Below, piece after piece: positions 9,567 through 17,766 of a DNA stretch of 53,233 nucleotides (the first letter of the stretch is position 1; the number at the start of each line of letters is the position of its first letter). The translations under genes and the position numbers were made by a program. This DNA comes from an uncultured Luminiphilus sp. (lineage in GTDB: Bacteria; Pseudomonadota; Gammaproteobacteria; Pseudomonadales; Halieaceae): assembly GCA_905182485.1 (NCBI GenBank), contig CAJJBO010000025.1:1-53233 (forward strand), in the 5' to 3' direction. The notes under the pieces are model-generated. The model was not told the DNA's origin and searched no databases. It saw only the letters and a list, made by a program, of their open reading frames with translations.

Positions 9567-10904
9567 CTAAACGGACTGCCGAATGACCTCAGCAAGACCC
9601 TCGGCCAGTTGCAGATTCTCAGCTGCATCCCTGCCCTCGATCATCACTCGGATCAAGGGTTCAGTACCTGAACGCCTGAGCACCAGACGCCCTCTGTCTG
9701 CCAGCAAAGCCTCCACTCGCTCGCTTTCAGCGAGCGCTGGGGCGCACTGTGTGAGCTCGAAGCCGGCAGCTATCGGCACGTTGATCATGGTCTGTGGGAG
9801 TTTGCACATGCCACTTTTTAAACTGAGCAAGGACTCTCCAGAGCCGATCATCGCTGCTAACACCTGCAAGGCAGCAATAATCCCATCGCCAGTGGTCGCT
9901 ACGTCTCCGCAAATAATATGGCCGGAGGCCTCTCCACCCAGTAACCAGCCCTTTTGCGACATCGCCGCCAAGACATGACGATCGCCCACGCCCGCTCTCA
10001 CTAACGAAATCCCGTGCTCCGCTAATCCTTGCTCCATGCCTAAGTTGGTCATCTGTGTGCCGACAACCCCTTCGACAATCCCGCCACGACGCACGCGATC
10101 CATGGCGATAATGAACAGCAATTCGTCACCATCGACGACGCTACCGTCTGCGGCGACACACTGCACACGATCACCGTCACCATCAAACGCAATGCCCGCA
10201 TCGGCCTGCTCACTCAACACTTTTTCCTGCAGCGCAGCCGGTGAGGTCGACCCTACCCCTTCATTAATGTTGAAGCCATCGGGCTCAGCGCCCACTTCAA
10301 CGACCGAGGCACCCAACTCAGCAAACACTTGGGGCGCTACTTGATAGGTCGCGCCGTGCGCACAATCAACCACCAGCTTCAGCCCACGTAAACTCAACGC
10401 CGCTGGAAAGGTATTTTTACAAAATTCGACGTAGCGACCCGGCGCATCCGACAATCGCGTCGCTTTACCCAATTCGGCAGAGGGGACGGTCTCCATGGGC
10501 TGCCCTAACTGAGCCTCGATCTGCAATTCCACCTCGTCCGATAGCTTGCCGCCATCGGCATTAAAGAACTTGATGCCATTGTCGCTAAACGGGTTGTGTG
10601 ACGCGCTGATCACAATACCTGCCGAGGCTTTTTGGCTGCGCGTTAGCATTGCCACTGCCGGCGTCGGCATCGGCCCCAGCAAGGTGACACGGGCGCCAGC
10701 CGCTACCAGACCTGCCTCCAGCGCTGACTCAAACATGTAGCCCGATACACGAGTATCTTTGCCGATTAAGACATGCGTACCGCTGTCGGTTTCGGCAAAC
10801 ACCTTGCCTGCAGCCCAACCTAGCTTGAGCATAAAGTCAGCCGTAATGGGGTATTGACCTACTGCGCCGCGAATACCATCGGTGCCAAAAAATTGTTTGC
10901 TCAT
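9567..10904 (-). CDS. glmM: Phosphoglucosamine mutase
   Basis: Converts glucosamine-6-phosphate to glucosamine-1-phosphate for UDP-GlcNAc, peptidoglycan and LPS. I start at 10904 ([16 protein letters not shown]), giving 445 residues, equal to E. coli GlmM; this ATG overlaps the folP stop by 4 nt. Motifs in order: FGTDGIRG, the phosphoserine loop [19 protein letters not shown] (Ser near 102), the metal-binding loop FDGDGDR, the sugar-binding loop GGEASGHI, and the phosphate-binding loop [12 protein letters not shown]. Frame intact. Operon with folP and secG. Confidence 0.97.
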   Translation of the reverse strand: MSKQFFGTDGIRGAVGQYPITADFMLKLGWAAGKVFAETDSGTHVLIGKDTRVSGYMFESALEAGLVAAGARVTLLGPMPTPAVAMLTRSQKASAGIVISASHNPFSDNGIKFFNADGGKLSDEVELQIEAQLGQPMETVPSAELGKATRLSDAPGRYVEFCKNTFPAALSLRGLKLVVDCAHGATYQVAPQVFAELGASVVEVGAEPDGFNINEGVGSTSPAALQEKVLSEQADAGIAFDGDGDRVQCVAADGSVVDGDELLFIIAMDRVRRGGIVEGVVGTQMTNLGMEQGLAEHGISLVRAGVGDRHVLAAMSQKGWLLGGEASGHIICGDVATTGDGIIAALQVLAAMIGSGESLLSLKSGMCKLPQTMINVPIAAGFELTQCAPALAESERVEALLADRGRLVLRRSGTEPLIRVMIEGRDAAENLQLAEGLAEVIRQSV

Positions 10905-11755
10905 CGATCGATACTCCGGGGTAAAGCACCCCACATCGCCAAAGCATCCGCCGTAGCGGCAACGTCGTGAACTCGCACTATACTCGCCCCTCGCTCAACC
11001 GCCATCAGCGCTAGTGCCACGCTGGCGAACACGCGCTCTTCTGGCGCCTTGTCCAGCACGCTGGCAATCATCGACTTTCTGGACAGCCCCACCAAAATAG
11101 GATGCTCAGTCAGACACAGTTCTCCCAATTGCGCCAAGAGGTGGAAATTATGTTCAGCGGTCTTGCCGAACCCGAACCCTGGATCGAGAATAATCCGATC
11201 CTGTGAAATACCCACTGCCTGACAGGCGCTAAGGCGACCGTTAAAAAAATCACGGACACCCGACAACACATCATCGTACTGGGGGTTTTGCTGCATCGTC
11301 TCGGGCTCGCCTTGCATATGCATAATACAAAGCGGTAGCCCCGTGGCAGACGCCGCCTCCAGTGCTCCTGCTCGCCGAAAGCCTCTGACATCGTTCAGGA
11401 GTCCCGCACCTAGTCGCGCCGACTGGGTCATCACGCTTGGCGTACTCGTGTCCACCGAAACCACGGCGTCAACATGGCGAGTCAGCGCCTCTACGGCACC
11501 GAGCACCCGGTCCAGTTCTTCCGATTCAGAAACAGGCGTTGCGCCGGGTCGGGTCGACTCCCCCCCCACGTCTAACAGCTGAGCACCGTCCAACACCATC
11601 TGCTCGGCACGTTTCAACAAGAGACTAGGGCTCAATGCAGCGCCTTGATAGAGCTGCCCGCCATCAGAAAAGGAATCAGGGGTGATATTCAGCACCCCCA
11701 TAACCTGAGGGTGCTGTAAATCTAGCTGTGCCCCGCAGGTGATCACTGTGCTCAT
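10901..11755 (-). CDS. folP: Dihydropteroate synthase
   Basis: Condenses p-aminobenzoate with dihydropterin pyrophosphate in folate synthesis; target of sulfonamides. 284 residues. TIM-barrel motifs: [14 protein letters not shown] near the N-terminus, [30 protein letters not shown], and GLSRKS. It follows ftsH by 38 nt and shares a 4-nt overlap with the glmM start, so the two are probably translationally coupled. Frame intact; no resistance-type insertion is obvious near the pABA loops, although that cannot be judged fully by eye. Confidence 0.97.
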   Translation of the reverse strand: MSTVITCGAQLDLQHPQVMGVLNITPDSFSDGGQLYQGAALSPSLLLKRAEQMVLDGAQLLDVGGESTRPGATPVSESEELDRVLGAVEALTRHVDAVVSVDTSTPSVMTQSARLGAGLLNDVRGFRRAGALEAASATGLPLCIMHMQGEPETMQQNPQYDDVLSGVRDFFNGRLSACQAVGISQDRIILDPGFGFGKTAEHNFHLLAQLGELCLTEHPILVGLSRKSMIASVLDKAPEERVFASVALALMAVERGASIVRVHDVAATADALAMWGALPRSIDR

Positions 11756-11793
11756 GACCGCGTCATCACCAGTGCGGGGGTTAGGTCAGTCGA

Positions 11794-13702
11794 TCAGTGC
11801 TCGGTCGCTGGACCGCCAATGGGGCTGGCTGTTGACTCTGCCTCACCGGTGTCAGGCGGGGCTCCACGGTCATCGCCAGACCAGTCGGACGGCGGGCTGG
11901 GCATCTTGCCCGCCATAATCTCATCGATTTGTGCCGCATCGATCGTCTCGTACTGCATGAGTGCGTCAGCCATCAGATCGAGCCTGTCCCGGTTGTCTTC
12001 CAGCAGTTGGTGCGCTTGCGCGTAGCACTCGTCAATGATGCTTCGCACTTCCCGATCGATTGCCAAAGCAGTCTCGTCCGACATCACCTTCGCCGGCTGC
12101 CCTGCACTCCTACCAAGAAAGACTTCCTCGCCTCCCTCATCATAAAGCAGTGGACCCATTGCCTCAGACAATCCCCACTTTGTCACCATGTTGCGAGCCA
12201 CTTCGGTAGCGCGCTGGATATCGTTAGATGCCCCGGTAGTGATGCCATCTTTGCCCAGTGTCATTTCCTCGGCTACGCGCCCACCAAACAAGCTCGTAAT
12301 CTGCGAAATGATATGGCGACGACTGTGGCTATAGCGATCTTCCTCGGGCAGGAACATGGTCACACCCAATGCCCTACCTCTTGGAATAATCGATACCTTG
12401 TAGACCGGATCATGCTCAGGCATGAGCCTACCGACAATGGCGTGGCCTGCCTCGTGAAAGGCGGTGTTGCGCTTTTCGGATTCAGACATCACCATCGATC
12501 GACGCTCGGCGCCCATCATGATCTTGTCCTTGGCCAGCTCAAATTGATTCATACCCACCAGTCGCAGCCCACCCCGGGCAGCAAACAGCGCCGCCTCGTT
12601 CACTAAATTAGCGAGATCAGCGCCCGAAAATCCTGGGGTACCACGGGCAATCTTGGATGTCGCGCTCGCAGTTCATCGAGCGCGCGTGGATCTGGAAGAT
12701 GCCCGCGCGCCCCTCGAGGTCGGGCAGGCCGAACTCCACCTTGCGGTCGAGCCGCCCCGGCCGCAGCAGCGCGGGGTCGAGCGTGTCGGGCCGGTTGGTC
12801 GCCGCAATAACGATCACACCATCGTTCGCTTCAAAGCCATCCATCTCCACCAAAAGCTGATTCAAGGTTTGCTCACGCTCATCGTGACCGCCCCCTAGAC
12901 CCGCACCGCGATGGCGTCCAACCGCATCTATCTCATCGATAAAAATAATGCAGGGCGCTTGCTTCTTGGCTTGCTCGAACATATCGCGAACACGAGAGGC
13001 TCCCACTCCCACAAACATCTCGACAAAATCGGAGCCAGAAATCGAGAAAAAGGGCACTTTCGCCTCGCCAGCAATGGCCTTCGCTAACAAGGTCTTACCC
13101 GTTCCCGGCTGGCCCACCATCAGCACCCCGCGAGGGATTCTGCCACCCAGCTTCTGAAACCGACTGGGGTCACGCAAAAACTCAACGAGCTCCTGCACGT
13201 CTTCTTTAGCTTCTTCGACGCCCGCGACATCCGCAAAGGTCGTCGTGATCTGATCTTCCCCTAAGAGTTTTGCCTTGCTCTTACCAAAACTCATCGGGCC
13301 GCCACGTCCCCCGCCGCCACCTTGCATCTGGCGCATAAAAAACATGAAGACGGCGATGATTAACAGAATCGGGAAGCTGGCGATGAGCAACTGCGTCCAA
13401 ACCGATTGCTGTTCGGGCTTTTTGCCCTCGACAGTAATGTTATGAGACAACAGATCATCCATCAGCTTAGGGTCTTCAACCATCGGCCGCACGGTCTCAA
13501 ACGTTGAGCCATCTTTGCGTTGAGCGGTAATGATCAAACCGTCGACGACCACTCTAGAGAGTCGATCCGTCTGCACTTCGTTGACGAAGGCGGAATAGCC
13601 CACCTGCTCCGTACTGGTGCGCAGGTTGAAATTGTTAAATACCGAAAGTAATACTGCGGCGATTAACAGCCACAACAGTAAATTCTTAGCCATATTGTTC
13701 AC
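11794..13702 (-). CDS. ftsH: ATP-dependent zinc metalloprotease FtsH, mosaic and frameshifted
   Basis: Membrane AAA+ protease that degrades sigma32, LpxC and misassembled membrane proteins. I prefer the GTG at 13702 ([11 protein letters not shown]), which has a GAGAGG site; ATG 13693 is the alternative. Order: TM1, periplasmic domain, TM2 ([14 protein letters not shown]), Gly-rich linker, Walker A (GQPGTGKT), Walker B ([11 protein letters not shown]), SRH region, then the protease domain with zinc site HEAGH and a Pro/Gly-rich tail. At about 12656-12806 the bacterial sequence is replaced by GC-rich code for a eukaryotic proteasomal Rpt1-like stretch ([24 protein letters not shown]). The frame then breaks near 12658 before [18 protein letters not shown]. 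rlmE lies upstream, folP downstream. Confidence 0.95.
12656..12806 (-). other. GC-rich segment resembling eukaryotic 26S proteasome Rpt1 inside ftsH
   Basis: The translated stretch reads [19 protein letters not shown] then [15 protein letters not shown]. That is the Rpt1/PSMC2 signature; plant Rpt1 has very similar wording ([16 protein letters not shown]). Bacterial FtsH should read like FDRQVVVGLPDIRGRE here. Third codon positions are almost all G or C, unlike the flanks. The frame is lost at the downstream junction near 12658. The upstream junction lies in code shared by all AAA proteins ([13 protein letters not shown]), so it is known only to within about 30 bases. A read from a high-GC picoeukaryote merged into the contig is the likeliest source. 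Confidence 0.75.
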
Positions 13703-13809
13703 AACTTTTCCTCTCGGTCTTAAAGCCTGCGACGATCGCATTGGCCCGATAGTATAGCGCCTCTCACGGGAACCCCTAAAGAAGCCGATTCACCGCCTGT
13801 TTTAGTAGT

Positions 13810-13837
13810 TATTGGGCCCAATAGACCCAATTTCAAG
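13810..13837 (-). promoter_or_regulatory. Sigma32 (heat-shock)-like promoter upstream of ftsH
   Basis: On the minus strand CTTGAAA (13837-13831), 13 nt, then GCCCAATA (13817-13810) fits the sigma32 pattern CTTGAAA-N13/14-CCCCATNT in the whole -35 and most of the -10. It lies about 110 nt before the ftsH start. In E. coli ftsH and rlmE are sigma32-controlled. The -10 overlaps a perfect 14-bp palindrome at 13810-13823 (TATTGGGCCCAATA). Confidence 0.55.
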
Positions 13838-13960
13838 TCAACCCGCTGTCACGGGGGTTTTTCCTTGCCGCTTCCCCTGTGGCACCACGGTGACCATCGC
13901 ACATCAACGCACTGCATTTTACTGTTGCTGGCCGGGTGGCGCAGCACCGCTTTTCGTATG

Positions 13961-14587
13961 CTACGGCGCCTTAAAGCCTGTCGCCACGATATAAACCTCT
14001 CGAGACCGTGGTCGCGACGCATTGGGCTTACGAGTGACTACGCGCTGAAAGTGACTACGGATCTCGCGATGCCATGCTTCAAACCCCTCGCCCTGAAAAA
14101 CCTTTGTAACAAACGACCCTCCTGGAGAGAGCGTTCCGATCGCCAATTCAGTCGCCAACTCCACCAAATACATGGCACGGGGCTGATCAACTTCAGGCAG
14201 CCCACTCATATTGGGCGCTAAATCCGAGAGCACAGCATCGAGCGGATTACCTGCGAGTGCCGTCACGATACGGTCATAGGTTGCTTCTTCCGTAAAGTCA
14301 CCTTGAATAAACGTGACATCTTCTAACTGGTCCATCGGCAAAATATCGCTGGCTATCACGCGTCCTCGAGCCCCCACGACCTGTCCCGCTACCTGAGACC
14401 ATCCTCCGGGCGCGCTACCGAGATCAAGTACGAACATACCCGGTCGCATAATCTGGTCACGCTGATTGATCTCCATTAGTTTGTAGACTGCACGAGACCG
14501 GTAGCCTTCTTTTTGCGCCTGCTGAACATAGATGTCGTCGTGATGCTCTTTGAGCCAGGCTCGACTTGAAGATTTCTTTTTCGCCAC
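13961..14587 (-). CDS. rlmE: 23S rRNA 2'-O-ribose U2552 methyltransferase
   Basis: Heat-shock methyltransferase (FtsJ/RrmJ) that methylates U2552 in the A-loop late in 50S assembly. The GTG at 14587 ([18 protein letters not shown]) gives 208 residues, the family length; an AGGT-type site precedes it. A longer TTG start at 14623 has no support. SAM-binding motif [12 protein letters not shown], the DLAPNMSG motif with catalytic Asp, and [14 protein letters not shown] with catalytic Lys are all present, ending [11 protein letters not shown]. It is divergent from yhbY and followed, after a 258-nt gap with its own promoter, by ftsH. Confidence 0.96.
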   Translation of the reverse strand: MAKKKSSSRAWLKEHHDDIYVQQAQKEGYRSRAVYKLMEINQRDQIMRPGMFVLDLGSAPGGWSQVAGQVVGARGRVIASDILPMDQLEDVTFIQGDFTEEATYDRIVTALAGNPLDAVLSDLAPNMSGLPEVDQPRAMYLVELATELAIGTLSPGGSFVTKVFQGEGFEAWHREIRSHFQRVVTRKPNASRPRSREVYIVATGFKAP

Positions 14588-14683
14588 ACCTACCTCGTCC
14601 CGGTCCACAATCAAACCCTGCAAGGGGTTACACTAGCGTCTAATAAGAGTCTACAGCGACATTCTGCCACGCAGGTAAAGATC

Positions 14684-14989
14684 ATGCCCTCCAGTAAAGA
14701 ACTTCGACAATTTAGAGCGCAGGCACATTCCCTGCGTCCGATTGTCACCGTCGCCAGTAAAGGCCTGTCTCCCTCGGTATTGGAAGAGGTGAATCGCGCG
14801 CTCACCGACCATGAATTGATTAAGGTAAAAGTCTCGGTTGGCGAACGCACTGAGCGTGAAGTCGTGATCGCTGCTTTGTGCGAGCAAAGTGGTGCGCAAC
14901 TGGTGCAGCGTATCGGTAATATCGCGACACTGATTCGACACAATCCCTCAGCCGACCCGCGAAAATCCAACCTCCAGAGAAGCCGCTGA
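14684..14989 (+). CDS. yhbY: CRS1-YhbY-type RNA-binding protein
   Basis: Small protein that binds pre-50S ribosomal particles; the fold is IF3-C-like. 101 residues with the KEL.. opening (MPSSKELRQFRAQAHSL) and the family motifs PIVTVASKGLSPSVLEEVNRAL, DHELIKVKVSVG and the basic-aromatic C-terminal strand region (LVQRIGNIATLIR). It is transcribed divergently from rlmE, the same relation as in E. coli and Pseudomonas. Downstream lies feoB in convergent orientation. Confidence 0.95.
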   Translation: MPSSKELRQFRAQAHSLRPIVTVASKGLSPSVLEEVNRALTDHELIKVKVSVGERTEREVVIAALCEQSGAQLVQRIGNIATLIRHNPSADPRKSNLQRSR

Positions 14990-15040
14990 CGGCGGCGGGG
15001 TTGAGCCAGCTCCGCGGGCAGTTACGCTACAAAAACATCA

Positions 15041-15057
15041 TCACTGGCAGCCAGTGA
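15041..15057. terminator. Stem-loop between convergent yhbY and feoB
   Basis: TCACTGG, a 3-nt loop, then CCAGTGA form a perfect 7-bp hairpin in the 95-nt gap between the stops of yhbY and feoB. On the minus strand a short T run (GTTTTTG) follows about 7 nt later, so it may weakly terminate feoB. No T-tract follows on the plus strand. Confidence 0.4.
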
Positions 15058-15084
15058 CGCTTTCTCCCCCACCACGATGACGCG

Positions 15085-16968
15085 CTATGACAGTAGTGCA
15101 GTCGCTTGAAACGTAGCCCAGGCTGCCAGCCAGGCAAGCAATAAATACGCAACTACCATGCGTCCCGCCAATGACCATGAATTCGCCTCCTTAGCCAAAA
15201 TGGCCACCGTCGAAACACACTGCAAGGCGATCGCAAAGAAGACGAGCAACGCCAAGCCTGAACCCAGTGGTAAGGCGTTTGCCTGAATCTGCTCCACCAA
15301 CGGCACAATATTGTCCGAAGCACCCTCAATCCCCATGATGGTACCCAGCGTGCCGATAAAGACCTCGCGGGCGAGGAAGGAGCTGATAATCGCCACGCCA
15401 TAGCGCCAGTCGAGGCCCAATGGCAGGAAAATCGGCTCGATCCAGCGACCCATCACGCCCAACCATGACGCACCCAGATCAGCGCCGTGATTCGGAAAAT
15501 AGCCCAGTATCCAAACCACCACCGTCACGCTCAAAATGACCACGCCCGCTCTCGTCACAAAATGCTGCGCGCGCTGCACCGACCTTCTGACAATGGGCAT
15601 CAACGCCGGCATTCGGTAGCCGGGTAACTCCAGCAAAAACGGCTGATGCCGCTCTAACCTCGCGAATCGATTGACGACGCCGGCAACCATTAGCCCTGCT
15701 GCCAGACCAAAACTGTATATGGCAAAAAGCGTCAATCCCTGCCAGCCCACGAGTCCCCCCAAGATCGTGTCTCGCGGGATAAAGATAGCGATCAGCAGCG
15801 TGTAGACCGGCAGTCGAGCAGAGCAAGGCATGAGCGGAATCGCGAGGTACGTCAGCAAGCGAGCCCGTGACGACTCGATCGACCGCGCTGCGTAAATGGC
15901 GGGGATGGCACAAGCCACTCCAGACAGCATGGGAATAAAGCTTTTGCCACTCAGGCCAAAAAAGCGCAAAGGCTTATGGCAAATCAACGCGGCACGAGCG
16001 AGATAACCTGAATCCTCCATCAAGCCAATGATAAAGGTGAGCACAAAGATCTGCGGCACGAATACCAAAAAGGCGCCAATACCGCTAAATATCGCGTCCG
16101 CCATAAAGTCGCGGGCAATGCCGTCAGCGATGTAGGGCAATAGCCAACTGCCAACCGATGCCACCCCAGATTCGACCGCATCCATCATTGGCGCCGACCA
16201 GGTAAAGATCGACTGGAATAGGGTCAGCATGACAGCGATAAAGGCTATTCCACCGGTAAACGAACCCAGAAAAAATCGATCAAACCGAGACTGCATCTGC
16301 AGGAGCGCATCCGCCGCCGGGCCATACCGTTTAGCCAGCCTATGCGCCTGCTCATAGAGCGCCCTGTCTTCCAAAGCAGCGCCTGAGAATGAAGTGCCCT
16401 CTGATGCCCTGTCGCGAGCCAGTACCGGCGTCTGCTCAGCAACCGAGATGGCTTCTGAGATTGGCGTGGAAGACGCTAGCGAGGTGAGTAAATGCGCCAC
16501 CCCCTCGCCGGTGCGCGCTGACACCAGAACAACAGGGACGGCGAGGGTCGTCGAAAGACCCTCCACATCGATACTGAGTCGGTGTTTTTTTAAAATGTCG
16601 CCCATGTTTGCGACAACCGTCATAGGTCGATTGTGACGGCGACATTCACGGATCACCTGAAGACAAAAGAAGAGGCTTTTCTCGAGTCTCGTTGCGTCAA
16701 CCACGCACATGACGTGGCCTACCTCGGTGTCGGCCAGCGACGTTTCAAAGTGCGCTACGGCAACCCGCTCTTCTTCGGAAATGGATCGTAAAGAATACGT
16801 TCCCGGAAAATCCACCAGGTCCCAGTCTTCGACCCCCTTCATCCTACCGACAGAAATATCGACCGTGATACCCGGGTAATTGGCAACGCGCTGATTCAAC
16901 CCAGTCAAACGATTGAACAGTGCGGTCTTGCCCGAGTTGGGGGTACCAACCAACAGTGCTTTAGGCAT
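15085..16968 (-). CDS. feoB: Ferrous iron transporter FeoB
   Basis: GTP-dependent inner-membrane Fe(II) importer. 627 residues, on the short side (E. coli 773), as in many FeoB of non-enteric proteobacteria. N-terminal G domain: G1 GTPNSGKT, G3 DFPGTYSL, G4 NMGD (in VVANMGDIL), G5-like SARTGEG. Then a GDI-like helical region (about 200-240) and about eight membrane helices with the two Gate regions, including SGVACAIPAIYAARS and FLAREVFIGTLG. The start overlaps the feoA stop by 8 nt, implying coupling. No feoC was seen. Sequence is intact. Confidence 0.95.
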   Translation of the reverse strand: MPKALLVGTPNSGKTALFNRLTGLNQRVANYPGITVDISVGRMKGVEDWDLVDFPGTYSLRSISEEERVAVAHFETSLADTEVGHVMCVVDATRLEKSLFFCLQVIRECRRHNRPMTVVANMGDILKKHRLSIDVEGLSTTLAVPVVLVSARTGEGVAHLLTSLASSTPISEAISVAEQTPVLARDRASEGTSFSGAALEDRALYEQAHRLAKRYGPAADALLQMQSRFDRFFLGSFTGGIAFIAVMLTLFQSIFTWSAPMMDAVESGVASVGSWLLPYIADGIARDFMADAIFSGIGAFLVFVPQIFVLTFIIGLMEDSGYLARAALICHKPLRFFGLSGKSFIPMLSGVACAIPAIYAARSIESSRARLLTYLAIPLMPCSARLPVYTLLIAIFIPRDTILGGLVGWQGLTLFAIYSFGLAAGLMVAGVVNRFARLERHQPFLLELPGYRMPALMPIVRRSVQRAQHFVTRAGVVILSVTVVVWILGYFPNHGADLGASWLGVMGRWIEPIFLPLGLDWRYGVAIISSFLAREVFIGTLGTIMGIEGASDNIVPLVEQIQANALPLGSGLALLVFFAIALQCVSTVAILAKEANSWSLAGRMVVAYLLLAWLAAWATFQATALLS

Positions 16969-17227
16969 GGGGTTCGCTTACGACCAATTGGACTAGGATG
17001 TGTTCCGCAAGTTCTTGATCTAACGAGTAAGTCGCATTGCTCACCCGATAAACACGGGGCGCACCGAAACCGGTTCTGTGCTGACAACAGACCTGCTCAC
17101 CGAGGAGGAAACCAAATTCTTGAAGCCGCCCTCGATAGCGATCAGACAGCGCTGGATCGAACCCCATCAGCACCCCGGAGGCGTGCATGGGAAGCTCCCA
17201 GAGGGAAACGGTATTGGAGACTGACAC
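16961..17227 (-). CDS. feoA: Ferrous iron transport accessory protein FeoA
   Basis: Small cytoplasmic SH3-like protein needed for FeoB function. 88 residues, typical size. Family cues: LWELPMHASGVLMGFD, RLQEFGFLLGEQV (the hydrophobic-Gly segment) and YSLDQELAEHILV. It is the first gene of feoAB, with an 8-nt overlap into feoB, and lies 53 nt behind greA. A Fur-like box with a TATAGT -10 sits just upstream, so iron-repressed transcription is likely. Confidence 0.9.
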   Translation of the reverse strand: MSVSNTVSLWELPMHASGVLMGFDPALSDRYRGRLQEFGFLLGEQVCCQHRTGFGAPRVYRVSNATYSLDQELAEHILVQLVVSEPHA

Positions 17228-17255
17228 TGCGCAATGACCTCAGCATAAAAAGAGG

Positions 17256-17284
17256 ACTATACGCTTAATGAGAACCATTGTTAT
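17256..17284 (-). promoter_or_regulatory. Fur-like box and -10 element of feoAB
   Basis: TGAGAACCATTGTTA (17269-17283) matches the Fur 7-1-7 core TGATAATNATTATCA at 11 of 14 informative positions. On the minus strand it lies immediately upstream of a TATAGT -10 hexamer (17261-17256), within the promoter spacer, the usual repression geometry. It overlaps the greA stop codon. The -35 is poor (TAACAA-like). Confidence 0.55.
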
Positions 17285-17766
17285 GTAGATGAAAGGTGCG
17301 CAACCGTGTCGATCTCAAATATCACATCGCCACCGGGCGCATTCACGACCACCTCGTCACCCTCCATTTTACCCACCATGGCACGCGCAATAGGTGAATT
17401 CACAGAGATCAGATTCGCTTTAGCGTCCGCTTCATCCTCGCCCACGATGCGATAGGTCACGCTGCGGTCATCGCTCACATCGATCAAAGTCACCGTAGCA
17501 CCAAAAATCACCTTGCCTGAGGCAGGTATGGTCGTGATATCAATAATCTGAGCATGCGAGAGCTTGTGCTCAAGCTCCTGAATCCGACCCTCAGCAAAGC
17601 TCTGCTGCTCTCGCGCAGCATGGTATTCCGCATTTTCTTTCAGATCACCATGCTCACGTGCATCGGCAATCGCCTGGATGATCCGCGGGCGATCTATCTT
17701 CTTGAGTCGCTCCAGTTCATCTCGCAGGGTCTGTTCGCCCTGCACAGTCATGGGTACCCGATTCAT
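17281..17766 (-). CDS. greA: Transcript cleavage factor GreA
   Basis: Rescues backtracked RNA polymerase by stimulating cleavage of the nascent 3' end. 161 residues (E. coli 158). N-terminal coiled coil with the acidic tip [11 protein letters not shown] that enters the secondary channel, then the FKBP-like C-terminal domain ([15 protein letters not shown] [26 protein letters not shown]). Its start overlaps the carB stop by 4 nt, so it is read in the carAB-greA transcript, as in pseudomonads. Frame intact. Confidence 0.97.
   Translation of the reverse strand: MNRVPMTVQGEQTLRDELERLKKIDRPRIIQAIADAREHGDLKENAEYHAAREQQSFAEGRIQELEHKLSHAQIIDITTIPASGKVIFGATVTLIDVSDDRSVTYRIVGEDEADAKANLISVNSPIARAMVGKMEGDEVVVNAPGGDVIFEIDTVAHLSST

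Noticed and set aside
12656..12806. Genuine horizontal transfer of a proteasome ATPase fragment into ftsH
   Set aside because: It leaves an essential-type gene out of frame and lies at a shared AAA motif, which an assembler could join; artefact is simpler.
13841..13865. CCCG/CGGG hairpin followed by GGTTTTT on the plus strand as a terminator
   Set aside because: No plus-strand gene lies upstream for about 13 kb, so it would have nothing to end; probably incidental to the ftsH promoter region.
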